Shown here: positions 16,544 to 24,408 of the stretch, piece by piece
Layout of the letters: each line of letters starts with the position of its first letter
Numbering within the stretch: the stretch's first letter is position 1
Assembly (NCBI GenBank): GCA_003232915.1
Contig: QIKE01000121.1
Location: 1 to 33,832 of the forward strand
DNA from: Bacteroidota bacterium
GTDB lineage: Bacteria; Bacteroidota; Bacteroidia; Bacteroidales; F082
DNA length: 33,832 nt
Reading direction: 5' to 3'
Notes under the pieces: model-generated
What the model was told of the DNA's origin: nothing
Database searches by the model: none
The model's input: the letters and a program-made list of their open reading frames with translations, nothing else
Program-made: the position numbers and the translations under genes

Positions 16544-17398
16544 ATGAAAATGGAAAAGAAGTTCTCAGCTTATTCGGGCTATGTTGCTATGGTTACTATC
16601 TTATTGTTCATCGGCATTCCAGTATGGCTTTTAGTTACACAACAATCAAATTGGCCATTAATTTTCGGCATTATCGGATTAGTAGCTATTGCCGGTTTTG
16701 TTATTGTCAACCCCAACGAATCGGCAGTTCTTATTCTCTTCGGTGCTTACAAAGGGAGCATCAAATCCAATGGATTTTGGTGGGTTAATCCTTTTTATGT
16801 AAAAAAGAAGATTTCGCTGCGTGCCCACAACTTCAATAGCGATCTCATCAAGGTAAACGACAAACTCGGCAACCCTATTATGATAGGTGTAGTACTTGTT
16901 TGGAAAGTGGAGAATACTTTTAAAGCGGCTTTTGAGGTGGACGATTACACTCATTTTGTTGACATCCAAAGCGAAGCGGCCGTACGAAAACTGGCAGGTC
17001 GCTATCCTTACGATAATCTTGAAGACGAAAATGCACATCTCACCTTGCGTAGCAGTAGCGATGAGGTGAACAATATGCTGGAACAGGAAATTACCGAACG
17101 GCTTTCTATTGCGGGTATAAAAGTGGTAGAAGCACGCATCAACTATCTTGCATACGCCAAAGAAATAGCAGGCGCGATGCTGAAACGTCAACAAGCCTCA
17201 GCCATTATTGCAGCACGTCGCAAAATTGTCGAAGGTGCAGTGGGTATGGTTGAGATGGCTCTTGCAGAATTGTCGAAAAAGCAAATTATCGAACTCGACG
17301 AAGAGAAAAAAGCAAGTATGGTTAGCAACCTGATGGTAGTGCTTACTTCCGACAAAGACGTTTCGCCAATGATAAATACCGGCACTTTGTACCAGTAA
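16544..17398 (+). CDS. SPFH/Band 7 (stomatin-prohibitin-like) membrane protein
   Basis: 284 aa; MKMEKKF offers two starts two codons apart. Two membrane helices (about 14-32 and 39-57) precede a Band 7 domain (about 58-230) with VIVNPNESAVLILFGAYKGS, SLRAHNFNSDLIKVNDKLGN and ALVWKV-like strands, then the amphipathic ARINYLAYAKEIAGAMLKRQ and an Ala-rich coiled-coil stretch (QQASAIIAARRKIVEGAVGM). SPFH proteins assemble into large membrane rings and organise microdomains. It heads a tight three-gene set with the membrane protein at 17443 and the RHH protein at 17997; that arrangement suggests a shared function not yet assigned. Confidence 0.9.
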   Translation: MKMEKKFSAYSGYVAMVTILLFIGIPVWLLVTQQSNWPLIFGIIGLVAIAGFVIVNPNESAVLILFGAYKGSIKSNGFWWVNPFYVKKKISLRAHNFNSDLIKVNDKLGNPIMIGVVLVWKVENTFKAAFEVDDYTHFVDIQSEAAVRKLAGRYPYDNLEDENAHLTLRSSSDEVNNMLEQEITERLSIAGIKVVEARINYLAYAKEIAGAMLKRQQASAIIAARRKIVEGAVGMVEMALAELSKKQIIELDEEKKASMVSNLMVVLTSDKDVSPMINTGTLYQ

Positions 17399-17442
17399 CA
17401 ATGATTTTATAAAATGCTTAACCGAACTGTAAATTTTTAAAA

Positions 17443-17991
17443 ATGAGTGAATACACTAAACAAAAGGGTATTTTTTTTAAAGAAGTACAGCGATTTAATC
17501 AAAGCCGCAAAATTTGGTTAATCTATTTTGTATTGGTTGGAGGCCTTATGCCCATTCTTTACGGAATGTATCAGCAAATGATACTGAACAAAGCCTGGGG
17601 CGACCAACCGACAAGTGATACGAACTTGATACTCCGGTTTTTGCTTATTTTGGGAGTGGAGGTAGCTGTTGTTTTATTGATATCAGTCTCCAAACTCGAA
17701 ACACTTATAAATTCCGAAGGCATCCATTACCGTTATCCGCCTCTGCTACGCAAGTGGAAAATAATAAGTTACGAAGAAATAGCTGAATATAAAGTTAGAA
17801 AATACAAGCCTTTGCGGGAATATGGCGGTTGGGGATATCGAAAAAGAAAGTTCAAAAGCGGAACAGCTTATAATGTTTACGGAAACGTTGGCTTACAACT
17901 CAAATTGAAAAACGGCAAAAAAATACTTTTAGGTACTCAACGACAAGGAGCAATTGAGTATGCTATGAAAAAATTAATGAAAAAAGAATAA
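17443..17991 (+). CDS. two-TM membrane protein, possibly DUF6141 group
   Basis: 182 aa. Two hydrophobic segments (about residues 25-43 and 64-82) are followed by a soluble domain rich in basic and aromatic residues: SEGIHYRYPPLLRKWKIISY, EYKVRKYKPLREYGGWGY and VGLQLKLKNGKKILLGTQRQ, which looks like a PH-like beta fold. I associate this with the DUF6141 proteins often found beside SPFH genes, but without certainty. It begins 44 bases after the SPFH stop and ends 5 bases before the RHH gene, so the three are likely one transcript. Confidence 0.75.
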   Translation: MSEYTKQKGIFFKEVQRFNQSRKIWLIYFVLVGGLMPILYGMYQQMILNKAWGDQPTSDTNLILRFLLILGVEVAVVLLISVSKLETLINSEGIHYRYPPLLRKWKIISYEEIAEYKVRKYKPLREYGGWGYRKRKFKSGTAYNVYGNVGLQLKLKNGKKILLGTQRQGAIEYAMKKLMKKE

Positions 17992-17996
17992 GAGGA

Positions 17997-18161
17997 ATGG
18001 GGATAGCTAAAAAAAAAACTTTTGCACTACGCCTTACGCCTAAAATAATGGAAGCAATGGAAAAATGGGCTGCCGATGATTTCCGTAGCGTCAACGGACA
18101 AATTGAATGGTTACTACACAACGCACTAAAAAACGCCGGAAGGTGGAAAAAAGAAAATTAA
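17997..18161 (+). CDS. Arc-like ribbon-helix-helix DNA-binding protein
   Basis: 54 aa, too short for standard ORF cut-offs. ATG at 17997 is preceded by AGAGGA, one of the better Shine-Dalgarno sites in the window. The product reads MGIAKKKTFALRLTPKIMEA, then MEKWAADDFRSVNGQIEWLL. The pattern of a short beta strand (KTFALRL), helix, the SVNGQIE turn and second helix with EWLLHNALK is that of the Arc/MetJ RHH fold, which binds DNA as a dimer through the strand. It closes the SPFH cassette and may regulate it; no antitoxin-toxin partner is visible. Confidence 0.8.
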   Translation: MGIAKKKTFALRLTPKIMEAMEKWAADDFRSVNGQIEWLLHNALKNAGRWKKEN

Positions 18162-18201
18162 CAATAAAAGTTACCTTGTTCTCCCGAAAAAAATAAAAAA
18201 A

Positions 18202-18602
18202 GGACGACAAGCTTGTAAGCGGGATTCTGTACCGTATGTGCACGGTTTCTGTCATTTATCCAGGCCACGGGTTACCCCGAAGCTCAAGCAACCTACCCGC
18301 CGGCGTCGAACGAGCAATTCTTATTCCGCATTTAACGAAAACACCGGCATATTTGGCCTTGCAACCCATAAGGTTTACCCCTTTGCCGTGTTGCCACGAC
18401 AAAGCGTAGGCTCTTACCCCACGTTTTCACCCTTACCTCAATCATTGCCTGAAGCAAAACGAGGCGGTTATTTTCTGTGGCACTTGCTGTTCAGCCCGTT
18501 TCAAAACGAAATGACCTTCCCGTTAGGAAGTATGGTGCTCTGCGTTGTCCCGACTTTCCTCCATATCCTCAAAGAACATGGCGACAGAACCACTTGCCGT
18601 CC
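18202..18602 (-). ncRNA. rnpB: RNase P RNA (class A)
   Basis: The minus strand begins GGACGGCAAG and ends CTTGTCGTCC, which pair as helix P1 (10 bp with one G-U). The diagnostic GGAGGAAAGTC lies near the 5' end (18552-18562). Near the 3' end come GGTACAGAATCCCGC and CTTACAAGC, the conserved P4/3' region. About 401 nt, normal for the phylum. It is the catalytic RNA that removes 5' leaders from tRNA precursors. An open frame across it on the other strand (18238-18621) is spurious. Confidence 0.96.
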
Positions 18603-18612
18603 AAATTTTTTG

Positions 18613-18620
18613 CAAAAATA
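18613..18620 (-). promoter_or_regulatory. -7 box TATTTTTG of rnpB
   Basis: Exact TAnnTTTG match 10 bases upstream of the RNase P RNA 5' end, the expected distance to a transcription start. TTTTG elements occur 16 and 21 bases further upstream. Confidence 0.7.
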
Positions 18621-18869
18621 ATATTTTAATTTTTCACAAAACAAAAACAATTTTCGTTCCTACTTGTAAAGCGTGTATCTTGTTAGAATTTATTTTTTAT
18701 TGACAAGCAATGCCTATTTGTAAAAAAAATCAAATTAACAATAAAACTTTTGCAATATTTTTAATCATTAAATTCGTAATTGCTTTTTCAGTAGCGAAAA
18801 TAACAAATTAACGCAAACTCTGTTTCATCTTTTTTATTTGCAGAATTATAAATTGAAAACATAGATGAT

Positions 18870-18877
18870 TACTTTTG
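18870..18877 (+). promoter_or_regulatory. -7 box TACTTTTG of tatA
   Basis: Exact TAnnTTTG match 17 bases before the ATG at 18895; no clear -33 box. Confidence 0.55.
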
Positions 18878-18894
18878 CATAAAAATTTATAGCT

Positions 18895-19167
18895 ATGGTT
18901 TATCAATGTGGATGGATTGGCACTCCCGAAATTATTTTGATACTCGCAGCAGTATTGTTGCTTTTCGGCGGGAAAAAAATTCCTGAACTCGCCAAAGGAC
19001 TTGGCAAGGGAATTCGCGAATTTAAGGACGCTACCGAAAAAAGCGACCTTGCCACCGATATAAAAGATATTACATCGGAAATAAACGACCTAAAAAAGGA
19101 CGTTGACAAAATCAATCCGAAAAAAGCATTAAACATTAAAAATCCACTAAAAAGCAAGAAAAAATAA
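18895..19167 (+). CDS. tatA: twin-arginine translocase subunit TatA/E
   Basis: 90 aa. An N-terminal membrane helix (about 9-24, [20 protein letters not shown]) is followed by the conserved [20 protein letters not shown] hinge and amphipathic helix, then a charged, Lys-rich tail. This is the TatA/TatE pattern, the subunit that forms the pore for folded Tat substrates. tatC is not adjacent. A TACTTTTG box lies upstream and the MATE gene starts 24 bases downstream, so the two are probably co-transcribed. Confidence 0.93.
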   Translation: MVYQCGWIGTPEIILILAAVLLLFGGKKIPELAKGLGKGIREFKDATEKSDLATDIKDITSEINDLKKDVDKINPKKALNIKNPLKSKKK

Positions 19168-19191
19168 AGATGTGGATTAAAAGAAGACTAT

Positions 19192-20541
19192 TTGAAAGAT
19201 TTAACGGAAGGGAAAGTTGGTAAACAAATATTGCATTTTGCCTTGCCCATGTTGGCGGGTAACGTGTTTCAGCAGCTTTATAATGTAGTTGACAGTATTG
19301 TTATCGGACGAGCTATCGGCAAAGAAGCCCTTGCAGCCGTAGGTGCTAATTTTCCTTTTATTTTTGCATTGATATCTTTTGTTGTTGGCATCGCCATCGG
19401 TTCTACTGTTATCATCTCGCAATATTTTGGTGCGCGCAAAATGGAAAACGTTAAACGCGCCATTGACACGTTATATATTTTTATGTTTTTTGCTTCGATT
19501 TTTCTGACCGGTATCGGCATTTATTTTAGCAAAGAAATTTTTCAAATCATCAGTTTGCCACAGGATGTTTTGCCGCTGGCCGTCAATTATTTTAAAATTT
19601 ATGCGCTCGGATTTATATTTTTTTTCGGATTTCAAGGAACAAGCGCTATTTTGCGGGGTCTCGGCGATTCGAAGACCCCTTTTTATTTTCTTAGTGTTGC
19701 AACGATAATCAATATTGTACTCGACATTGTTTTTGTTGTAGTATTCCACTGGGGTGTTGAAGGTGTTGCCGCTGCCACGGTAGTTTCACAAGCTATGGCA
19801 TTTTTTGCCATTATCATTTATTTGAATCGCTACCACAGTTTTATGTCGTTTAGTCCGTTGAAAATGTGTTTCGATTTGGACATGTTTAAAAAATCACTTA
19901 AAATCGGACTGCCTGCCGGTATGCAGCAAACATTTGTTGCAGTGGGTTTTCTCGCATTATATCGTATAGTAAACATGTTCGGAACACCTACCATTGCAGC
20001 ATACAGCATTGCCATGCGTATTGATTCTTTTGCCGTTATGCCCGCTATGAATTTTTCGGCGGCTTTAGCCACTTTCGTGGGACAAAATATAGGAGCCGGA
20101 AAATTCAATAGGGTGGGGAAAGGCCTTAGTGCCACATTTAAAATGGCGTCCGTTGTATCTATTCTTGTCACGACAATAGCTATGGTTTTTGCCGGCCCTT
20201 TGATGCATGCTTTCACCAAAAACACCGTAGTAATTGACGTAGGAAAGCAATACCTATATATTGTTTCACCTTTTTATCTTGTTTTTTCCACTATGTTTGT
20301 AATCAGTGGCATAATGCGTGGCGCAGGCGACACGCTTATTCCCATGTTTATTACCATCCTTTCGCTTTGGGTTGTCCGCATTCCGGCATCATATTTCCTT
20401 TCGCAAAAACTCGGCTCCCTTGGTATCTGGTGGGGAATTCCAATTGCTTGGTTTGTGGGAACTGCCCTCTCCTACTTTTACTATAAAACAGGAAGATGGA
20501 AAAAGAAAGCTGTGGTTAAGAAAAAAATGGCGAATCTGTGA
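19192..20541 (+). CDS. MATE family multidrug/Na+ efflux transporter
   Basis: 449 aa with twelve hydrophobic segments. The start is TTG at 19192 (MKDLTEGKVGKQ); no in-frame ATG is present before the conserved N-terminal motif, so a TTG start is required. Family signatures are FALPMLAGNVFQQLYNVVDS, VIGRAIGKEALAAVGANFPF and, in the second half, AMNFSAALATFVGQNIGAGK and RGAGDTLIPMF. MATE proteins export drugs or metabolites in exchange for Na+ or H+. Substrate is not predictable. It follows tatA after 24 bases. Confidence 0.93.
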   Translation: MKDLTEGKVGKQILHFALPMLAGNVFQQLYNVVDSIVIGRAIGKEALAAVGANFPFIFALISFVVGIAIGSTVIISQYFGARKMENVKRAIDTLYIFMFFASIFLTGIGIYFSKEIFQIISLPQDVLPLAVNYFKIYALGFIFFFGFQGTSAILRGLGDSKTPFYFLSVATIINIVLDIVFVVVFHWGVEGVAAATVVSQAMAFFAIIIYLNRYHSFMSFSPLKMCFDLDMFKKSLKIGLPAGMQQTFVAVGFLALYRIVNMFGTPTIAAYSIAMRIDSFAVMPAMNFSAALATFVGQNIGAGKFNRVGKGLSATFKMASVVSILVTTIAMVFAGPLMHAFTKNTVVIDVGKQYLYIVSPFYLVFSTMFVISGIMRGAGDTLIPMFITILSLWVVRIPASYFLSQKLGSLGIWWGIPIAWFVGTALSYFYYKTGRWKKKAVVKKKMANL

Positions 20542-20555
20542 GAAAGCATTTTAAT

Positions 20556-20769
20556 AACAAAACGTAACTATTCAGCCGGTTTGTAATGCTAAATATCAAC
20601 ATGATACGATAAAATGGATTTAATAAATATTCAAATATTTTTCGTAATAAAATTTTATTCCATTGATATTCTGTAGGTAACGTTTTGTTGTAATTTGGTT
20701 AAAAAATATTAAAACTGTGATATTCAATGTGTTAACTATGTCATTTCGGCTGAATAGTTACAACAAAAC
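20556..20769. mobile_element. MITE with IS66-type ends and intact 8-bp target duplication
   Basis: GTAACTATTCAGCCG (20564-20578) and CGGCTGAATAGTTAC (20747-20761) are perfect 15-base terminal inverted repeats enclosing 168 bases. Directly outside both ends is the same 8-mer, AACAAAAC (20556-20563 and 20762-20769), a target-site duplication. IS66-family elements begin with GTAA and duplicate 8 bp, so this 198-base element is best read as a non-autonomous IS66 derivative. No open frame is inside. Internally, GTAACGTTTTGTT (20677-20689) is nearly the reverse complement of the left flank plus end (12 of 13). Confidence 0.8.
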
Positions 20770-21395
20770 TAATCGACAAACTGTTTAAGTTAATCTGTAT
20801 CATGCAAACAGTTGCATATTAGATATGATGCTTTAATCATTCATGGGTTCTTCTTTTCTTGTTTTTGAAGTTTACCGCAGTTCGTACGGGTTTACTGTTG
20901 CTCAATACGCTTTGCAGATTATGTTTCTTTGCCATTTTAATTGCTGTGAGCTTAAACATACGGCAATTAAAAGTCGTGGAGTTTATTCCTCGTCAAACAA
21001 ACTTCCTCAATATCCTATAATTAAATAGTATTAGGAAGATAAAAATACCGATTATTATGGTTTTCAATTGCAATGGGTTTCTAATCATTAGCAAACAAAT
21101 TAACAGCCCCAATTCAATTGAATATTTAGGTTGTATTTTAGAAAATTCTGTATATTTACGCATGCGTGTTTAAACCCTGAAAGTTATGGCTAAATAATTC
21201 TGGGCCACAAAACTGCCTTTCGTTTTGCTGATATTAAGACTTGTTTAAGTTAGGAAATTTATTTCTCTATTGGCGAGATAAGATTTGTCTTTCCATGATT
21301 ATCTGAATACAGGATAATAGAATTTTTTTTAACCGTTTAAAGCCGTTTTCGTTTTCTTTTTATTCTGCTTTAAAGTAGCACGCATACAATGTGTT
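20770..21395. other. intergenic DNA, no gene recognised
   Basis: About 625 bases between the MITE and the Nramp-like gene. The only open frame (20843-21028, plus) has atypical composition and no recognisable motif. TTACGCATGCGTG near 21157 contains a short palindrome. Nothing else can be supported. Confidence 0.4.
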
Positions 21396-22646
21396 TCAAA
21401 CAAAAAAACGCCAAACGATGTAAACAACGCTAAATACAACAAAAAAAACCATTCCTGTCCACGCCAATATTTTTAAAAATAAACTTGGTTTTGCATCATT
21501 GGGAAAATGCTTATCGGTAACCACACGGTAGTTGATATAGGCAAAGGCAGGAGTAACGATAAACGAAAGAGTTGTAGCTAAATCAACCATTTGCCGCATT
21601 GAAGAAACCAGAAATGCTATAATAGCGAGTGTTCCAACTGTAATAATCACAAGCCAAAAAACCCTAAACTTGTCGCCATTTATTATTTTTTTGGTAAACG
21701 AAGGGACAAGGAATTTAAAAATTGGTGTAAGCACACGCGAATAAGCATCAAGTACGGTAATGGTAGTACTAAACATAGTGGTAAAAGCAGCGAGCGAAAT
21801 AATCCAAAACGACCAATTGCCAATGCTTACGGTGTACATATTTATCAATTGGCTAGAAAATTTCACACCGCTCGGCGAAAGACTTTCACCCGTACCATAC
21901 ATCACAAACGCTCCAAGCGAAAGAAAACCAACTGCCAAAAGTGCGGTAGCAATATAACTAAACCTGAACTCCAACAAGCTATCTTTCAGAGAAGGAGTAT
22001 AACCCAACTCTTTTGCTTTTTCGATATTCCAAATTGATGACCACACCGAAACATCAATAGGCGCAGGCATCCACCCCACAAATGCTATTAGAAAAAAAAT
22101 GTTGGCTTTGTCCGACCAATTGAAATGAGTAAGTGCTTCGGGTGTAACTTGCTTATGAATACCGAGAGCAGCAAAAACAGCCACCACAGTCGATAACGAA
22201 AGTAATATAATAATAAATTTCATTAGTTTATCAAGGAAAGAATATTTCCCTACAGCAAGAAAGAAAAGGCTTATCACTAATATCATTCCGGATAATGTGA
22301 CCAAATCAACGCTCACTTGAAAAATGTAAGTAAACAAACCCACGGTTACTACCGTTACCGCAGCCTGAATAATAAACATCGAACCAACTGTGAGCAAGGC
22401 ATATAAACCCACAGCCCATTTCCCCACTTTCCTATAACCGTCAATCAAGTTATTTCCGGTAGCAACAGCATAACGTACTCCAAAATCGAAAAAGGGATAT
22501 TTTAGAAAATTTGCCATAATCAATATCCATACAAACTCGAAATTAAACATTGCACCTGCACGTGTTGACTGCACAAGGTGAGAAACGCCTACTGCTGCTC
22601 CTGCAAATAATAAACCGGGACCAAGAATTTTGAAAAACTTTTTCAT
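21396..22646 (-). CDS. Nramp-superfamily membrane transporter lacking the canonical metal site
   Basis: From the ATG at 22646 (MKKFFKILGPGLLFAGAAVG) the product is 416 aa with about eleven membrane segments; the frame is open to 22691. The overall architecture is Nramp: TM1 LGPGLLFAG, TM6 FVGWMPAPIDVSVW. However TM1 reads GAAVGVSHLVQSTRAG where canonical metal carriers have DPGN, and TM6 has MPAP where they have MPH. So the Asp, Asn and His expected at the Mn2+/Fe2+ site are missing. It belongs to a divergent Nramp-related branch of unknown substrate. A TATATTTG box (22703-22710) lies upstream; the SDR gene is divergent. Confidence 0.85.
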   Translation of the reverse strand: MKKFFKILGPGLLFAGAAVGVSHLVQSTRAGAMFNFEFVWILIMANFLKYPFFDFGVRYAVATGNNLIDGYRKVGKWAVGLYALLTVGSMFIIQAAVTVVTVGLFTYIFQVSVDLVTLSGMILVISLFFLAVGKYSFLDKLMKFIIILLSLSTVVAVFAALGIHKQVTPEALTHFNWSDKANIFFLIAFVGWMPAPIDVSVWSSIWNIEKAKELGYTPSLKDSLLEFRFSYIATALLAVGFLSLGAFVMYGTGESLSPSGVKFSSQLINMYTVSIGNWSFWIISLAAFTTMFSTTITVLDAYSRVLTPIFKFLVPSFTKKIINGDKFRVFWLVIITVGTLAIIAFLVSSMRQMVDLATTLSFIVTPAFAYINYRVVTDKHFPNDAKPSLFLKILAWTGMVFFVVFSVVYIVWRFFV

Positions 22647-22702
22647 TTGCCTCTGTTTTAATACCGGGACGGTTTTTGGCAATAGTCCCAATTTAAAAAA
22701 AG

Positions 22703-22710
22703 CAAATATA
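22703..22710 (-). promoter_or_regulatory. -7 box TATATTTG of the Nramp-like gene
   Basis: Exact TAnnTTTG match on the minus strand, 56 bases upstream of the chosen start and in the short divergent spacer. Confidence 0.5.
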
Positions 22711-22736
22711 ATTTTTTTTACATTAGCAGAAAAAAC

Positions 22737-23546
22737 ATGACATCAATTGAATTTAAAAAGAAAGTTGTTGCCATTACCGGTGCTTCATCTGGAATAGGCA
22801 AAGCGCTGGCCTTGCAACTTGCACAACAAGGTGCCTATTTGGCATTAGGAGCACGAAATCCGAAAAAATTGGAAAAAGTTGCCGCTTTATGTCGTAAATC
22901 AAGAGGAGAAGCCATTGCTGTAACTGTTGATGTCACCAACGAACTTCAATGCAAAATATTTATTGAGAAAACAATTGCCCGGTACCACCGACTTGATATC
23001 CTAATCAACAATGCAGGCATTACTATGTGGGCATATTTTGAAAATATAGAAAACCTTGATATTTTACGCAACATAATGGAAGTAAACTATATGGGAAGCG
23101 TTAATTGTACCTATTATGCTTTGCCGTATTTAATTAAGTCGAAGGGCAGGTTGGTTGGAATTTCAAGTCTTACCGGAAAATCGGGAGTACCTACACGCTC
23201 GGGTTACGCCGCAAGCAAACATGCAATGGCCGGTTTTTTCGACACATTACGTATCGAACTTCAAGAAAAGGGAGTAAGTGTTACCATGATTTATCCCGGA
23301 TTTGTTTCTACCGAAATCAGAAAACGAGCCATAGGCCCCAACGGAAAACCTTTGGGCAAAAGTCCTGTAAAAGAAATGCAGGTAATGACACCCGAAAAAT
23401 GTGCCGCAATAATTATTCGGGCTGTTGCCAAACGAAAACGTGAGATTGTGATGACACTGCGTGGAAAACTCGGGCTATGGGTTAAACTTATTGCTCCGAG
23501 GCTAGTAGATAAAATTGCTAGGAAAACCATTGAATCGGGAAGATAA
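22737..23546 (+). CDS. short-chain dehydrogenase/reductase (SDR)
   Basis: 269 aa, classical SDR. TGASSGIG (about 15-22) is the NAD(P)-binding turn; ARNPKKLEK suggests NADP(H) preference; DVTNE, NNAG (about 90-93), catalytic Ser in GISSLTGKSG and YAASK (Tyr and Lys) follow in order. The C-terminal part (TLRGKLGLWVKLIAPRLVDK) resembles DltE/YqjQ-type SDRs with a membrane-proximal tail. Substrate unknown. It is transcribed divergently from the Nramp-like gene, with 90 bases between starts. Confidence 0.9.
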   Translation: MTSIEFKKKVVAITGASSGIGKALALQLAQQGAYLALGARNPKKLEKVAALCRKSRGEAIAVTVDVTNELQCKIFIEKTIARYHRLDILINNAGITMWAYFENIENLDILRNIMEVNYMGSVNCTYYALPYLIKSKGRLVGISSLTGKSGVPTRSGYAASKHAMAGFFDTLRIELQEKGVSVTMIYPGFVSTEIRKRAIGPNGKPLGKSPVKEMQVMTPEKCAAIIIRAVAKRKREIVMTLRGKLGLWVKLIAPRLVDKIARKTIESGR

Positions 23547-23720
23547 CATACTTCACAAAATCAAATTGATAATTATTATATGGCTGATTATTAAGAATAA
23601 TCGTTTTAAAACTTCGCATATTTATCCTGTAATGAAATGTATCGGGATTCGTACTTTTTTTTATGCAAAGCATTGGAAACAAAAAACAGATTTAAAAATT
23701 TTTTACCCTTTCAACAAAGA

Positions 23721-24188
23721 CTAAAGCCTATTATCGTGGATCATAATGCTGTTAAGTATTCGTTTATTGCCCTTACGATATTTAGCACCTATGTAATCAG
23801 CCAACGTTTTTTTTTCTATAAACTCTTTAAACTGCTTAACCATTTTTGTCGTAACATTACCAAAAATACAGGTGTCGAAAGGGCAAATAGGACGGTTAAT
23901 AGGACATTGCGAAACAATGAGTTTTCCTTCAATAGCCTCATAAATATCTATCAACTTTATTTCGAGTGGAGATTTTATAAGAAAAAATCCTCCCGAAGGT
24001 CCCCTGTGTGAGCCAAGAAAACCGTCTTTAGCCAATTTCTGCATCACCTTAGCTACGTGAAATTTTGAGCTGCCTGCCCGCTCGGCAATTACATTTACAT
24101 TTACTTGTTGCTCAGAACTTTGGGCAATAATCACCATACCGTGTAATGCAATAGATACCGCCTCCGAAATGTTAACAATTTTACCCAT
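23721..24188 (-). CDS. Rrf2-family transcriptional regulator with a Cys cluster
   Basis: 155 aa. An N-terminal winged helix (about 1-75) with VNVIAERAGSSKFHVAKVMQ as recognition region and RGPSGGFFL as the wing is followed by a dimerisation helix and a cysteine cluster C95, C102 and C107 (CPINRPICPFDTC). This three-Cys arrangement binds Fe-S clusters in IscR, NsrR and RsrR, so a redox, nitric oxide or iron signal is likely. It is divergent from the metal-exporter-like gene at 24409, its most probable target. The palindrome GTAAAA-7-TTTTAC (24213-24231) sits in its own promoter region. Confidence 0.9.
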   Translation of the reverse strand: MGKIVNISEAVSIALHGMVIIAQSSEQQVNVNVIAERAGSSKFHVAKVMQKLAKDGFLGSHRGPSGGFFLIKSPLEIKLIDIYEAIEGKLIVSQCPINRPICPFDTCIFGNVTTKMVKQFKEFIEKKTLADYIGAKYRKGNKRILNSIMIHDNRL

Positions 24189-24212
24189 CTCGTTTATTTA
24201 AGTAATTAAGGG

Positions 24213-24231
24213 GTAAAATTACTGCTTTTAC
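24213..24231. promoter_or_regulatory. candidate operator GTAAAA-N7-TTTTAC
   Basis: A 19-base palindrome with 6-base arms lies 24 bases upstream of the Rrf2 start and overlaps its best -7-like box (TAATTTTA on the minus strand). Position suggests autoregulation; the binding protein is inferred. Confidence 0.4.
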
Positions 24232-24332
24232 ATCTTTCTGCATTGAATTTTGCATTATACCGAGTTATTTATTCTGTTTCTAAAGAAGAAAATTCTTTCT
24301 GCATATTTGAAATAAATCTGTGAATAAATTTT

Positions 24333-24358
24333 CTTACAAACAAGTTCGTCATTGTAAG
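24333..24358. promoter_or_regulatory. candidate operator CTTACAA-N12-TTGTAAG
   Basis: A 26-base interrupted palindrome with 7-base arms lies directly upstream of the -7 box of the exporter-like gene, at the -33 region. It is a plausible Rrf2 site but does not share an obvious core with 24213-24231. Confidence 0.35.
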
Positions 24359-24368
24359 TAAGTATTTT

Positions 24369-24376
24369 TACTTTTG
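24369..24376 (+). promoter_or_regulatory. -7 box TACTTTTG of the exporter-like gene
   Basis: Exact TAnnTTTG match 32 bases before the ATG at 24409; the palindrome 24333-24358 occupies its -33 region. Confidence 0.6.
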
Positions 24377-24408
24377 GAAAAGAAATTTGTCAACTTTTTT
24401 GATAAACT

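Noticed and set aside
18238-18621. 127-aa frame across the RNase P RNA
   Set aside because: The region is explained by rnpB on the opposite strand, with matching P1 ends and core motifs.
20843-21028. 61-aa plus-strand frame in the spacer after the MITE
   Set aside because: No recognisable motif, promoter or ribosome-binding site.
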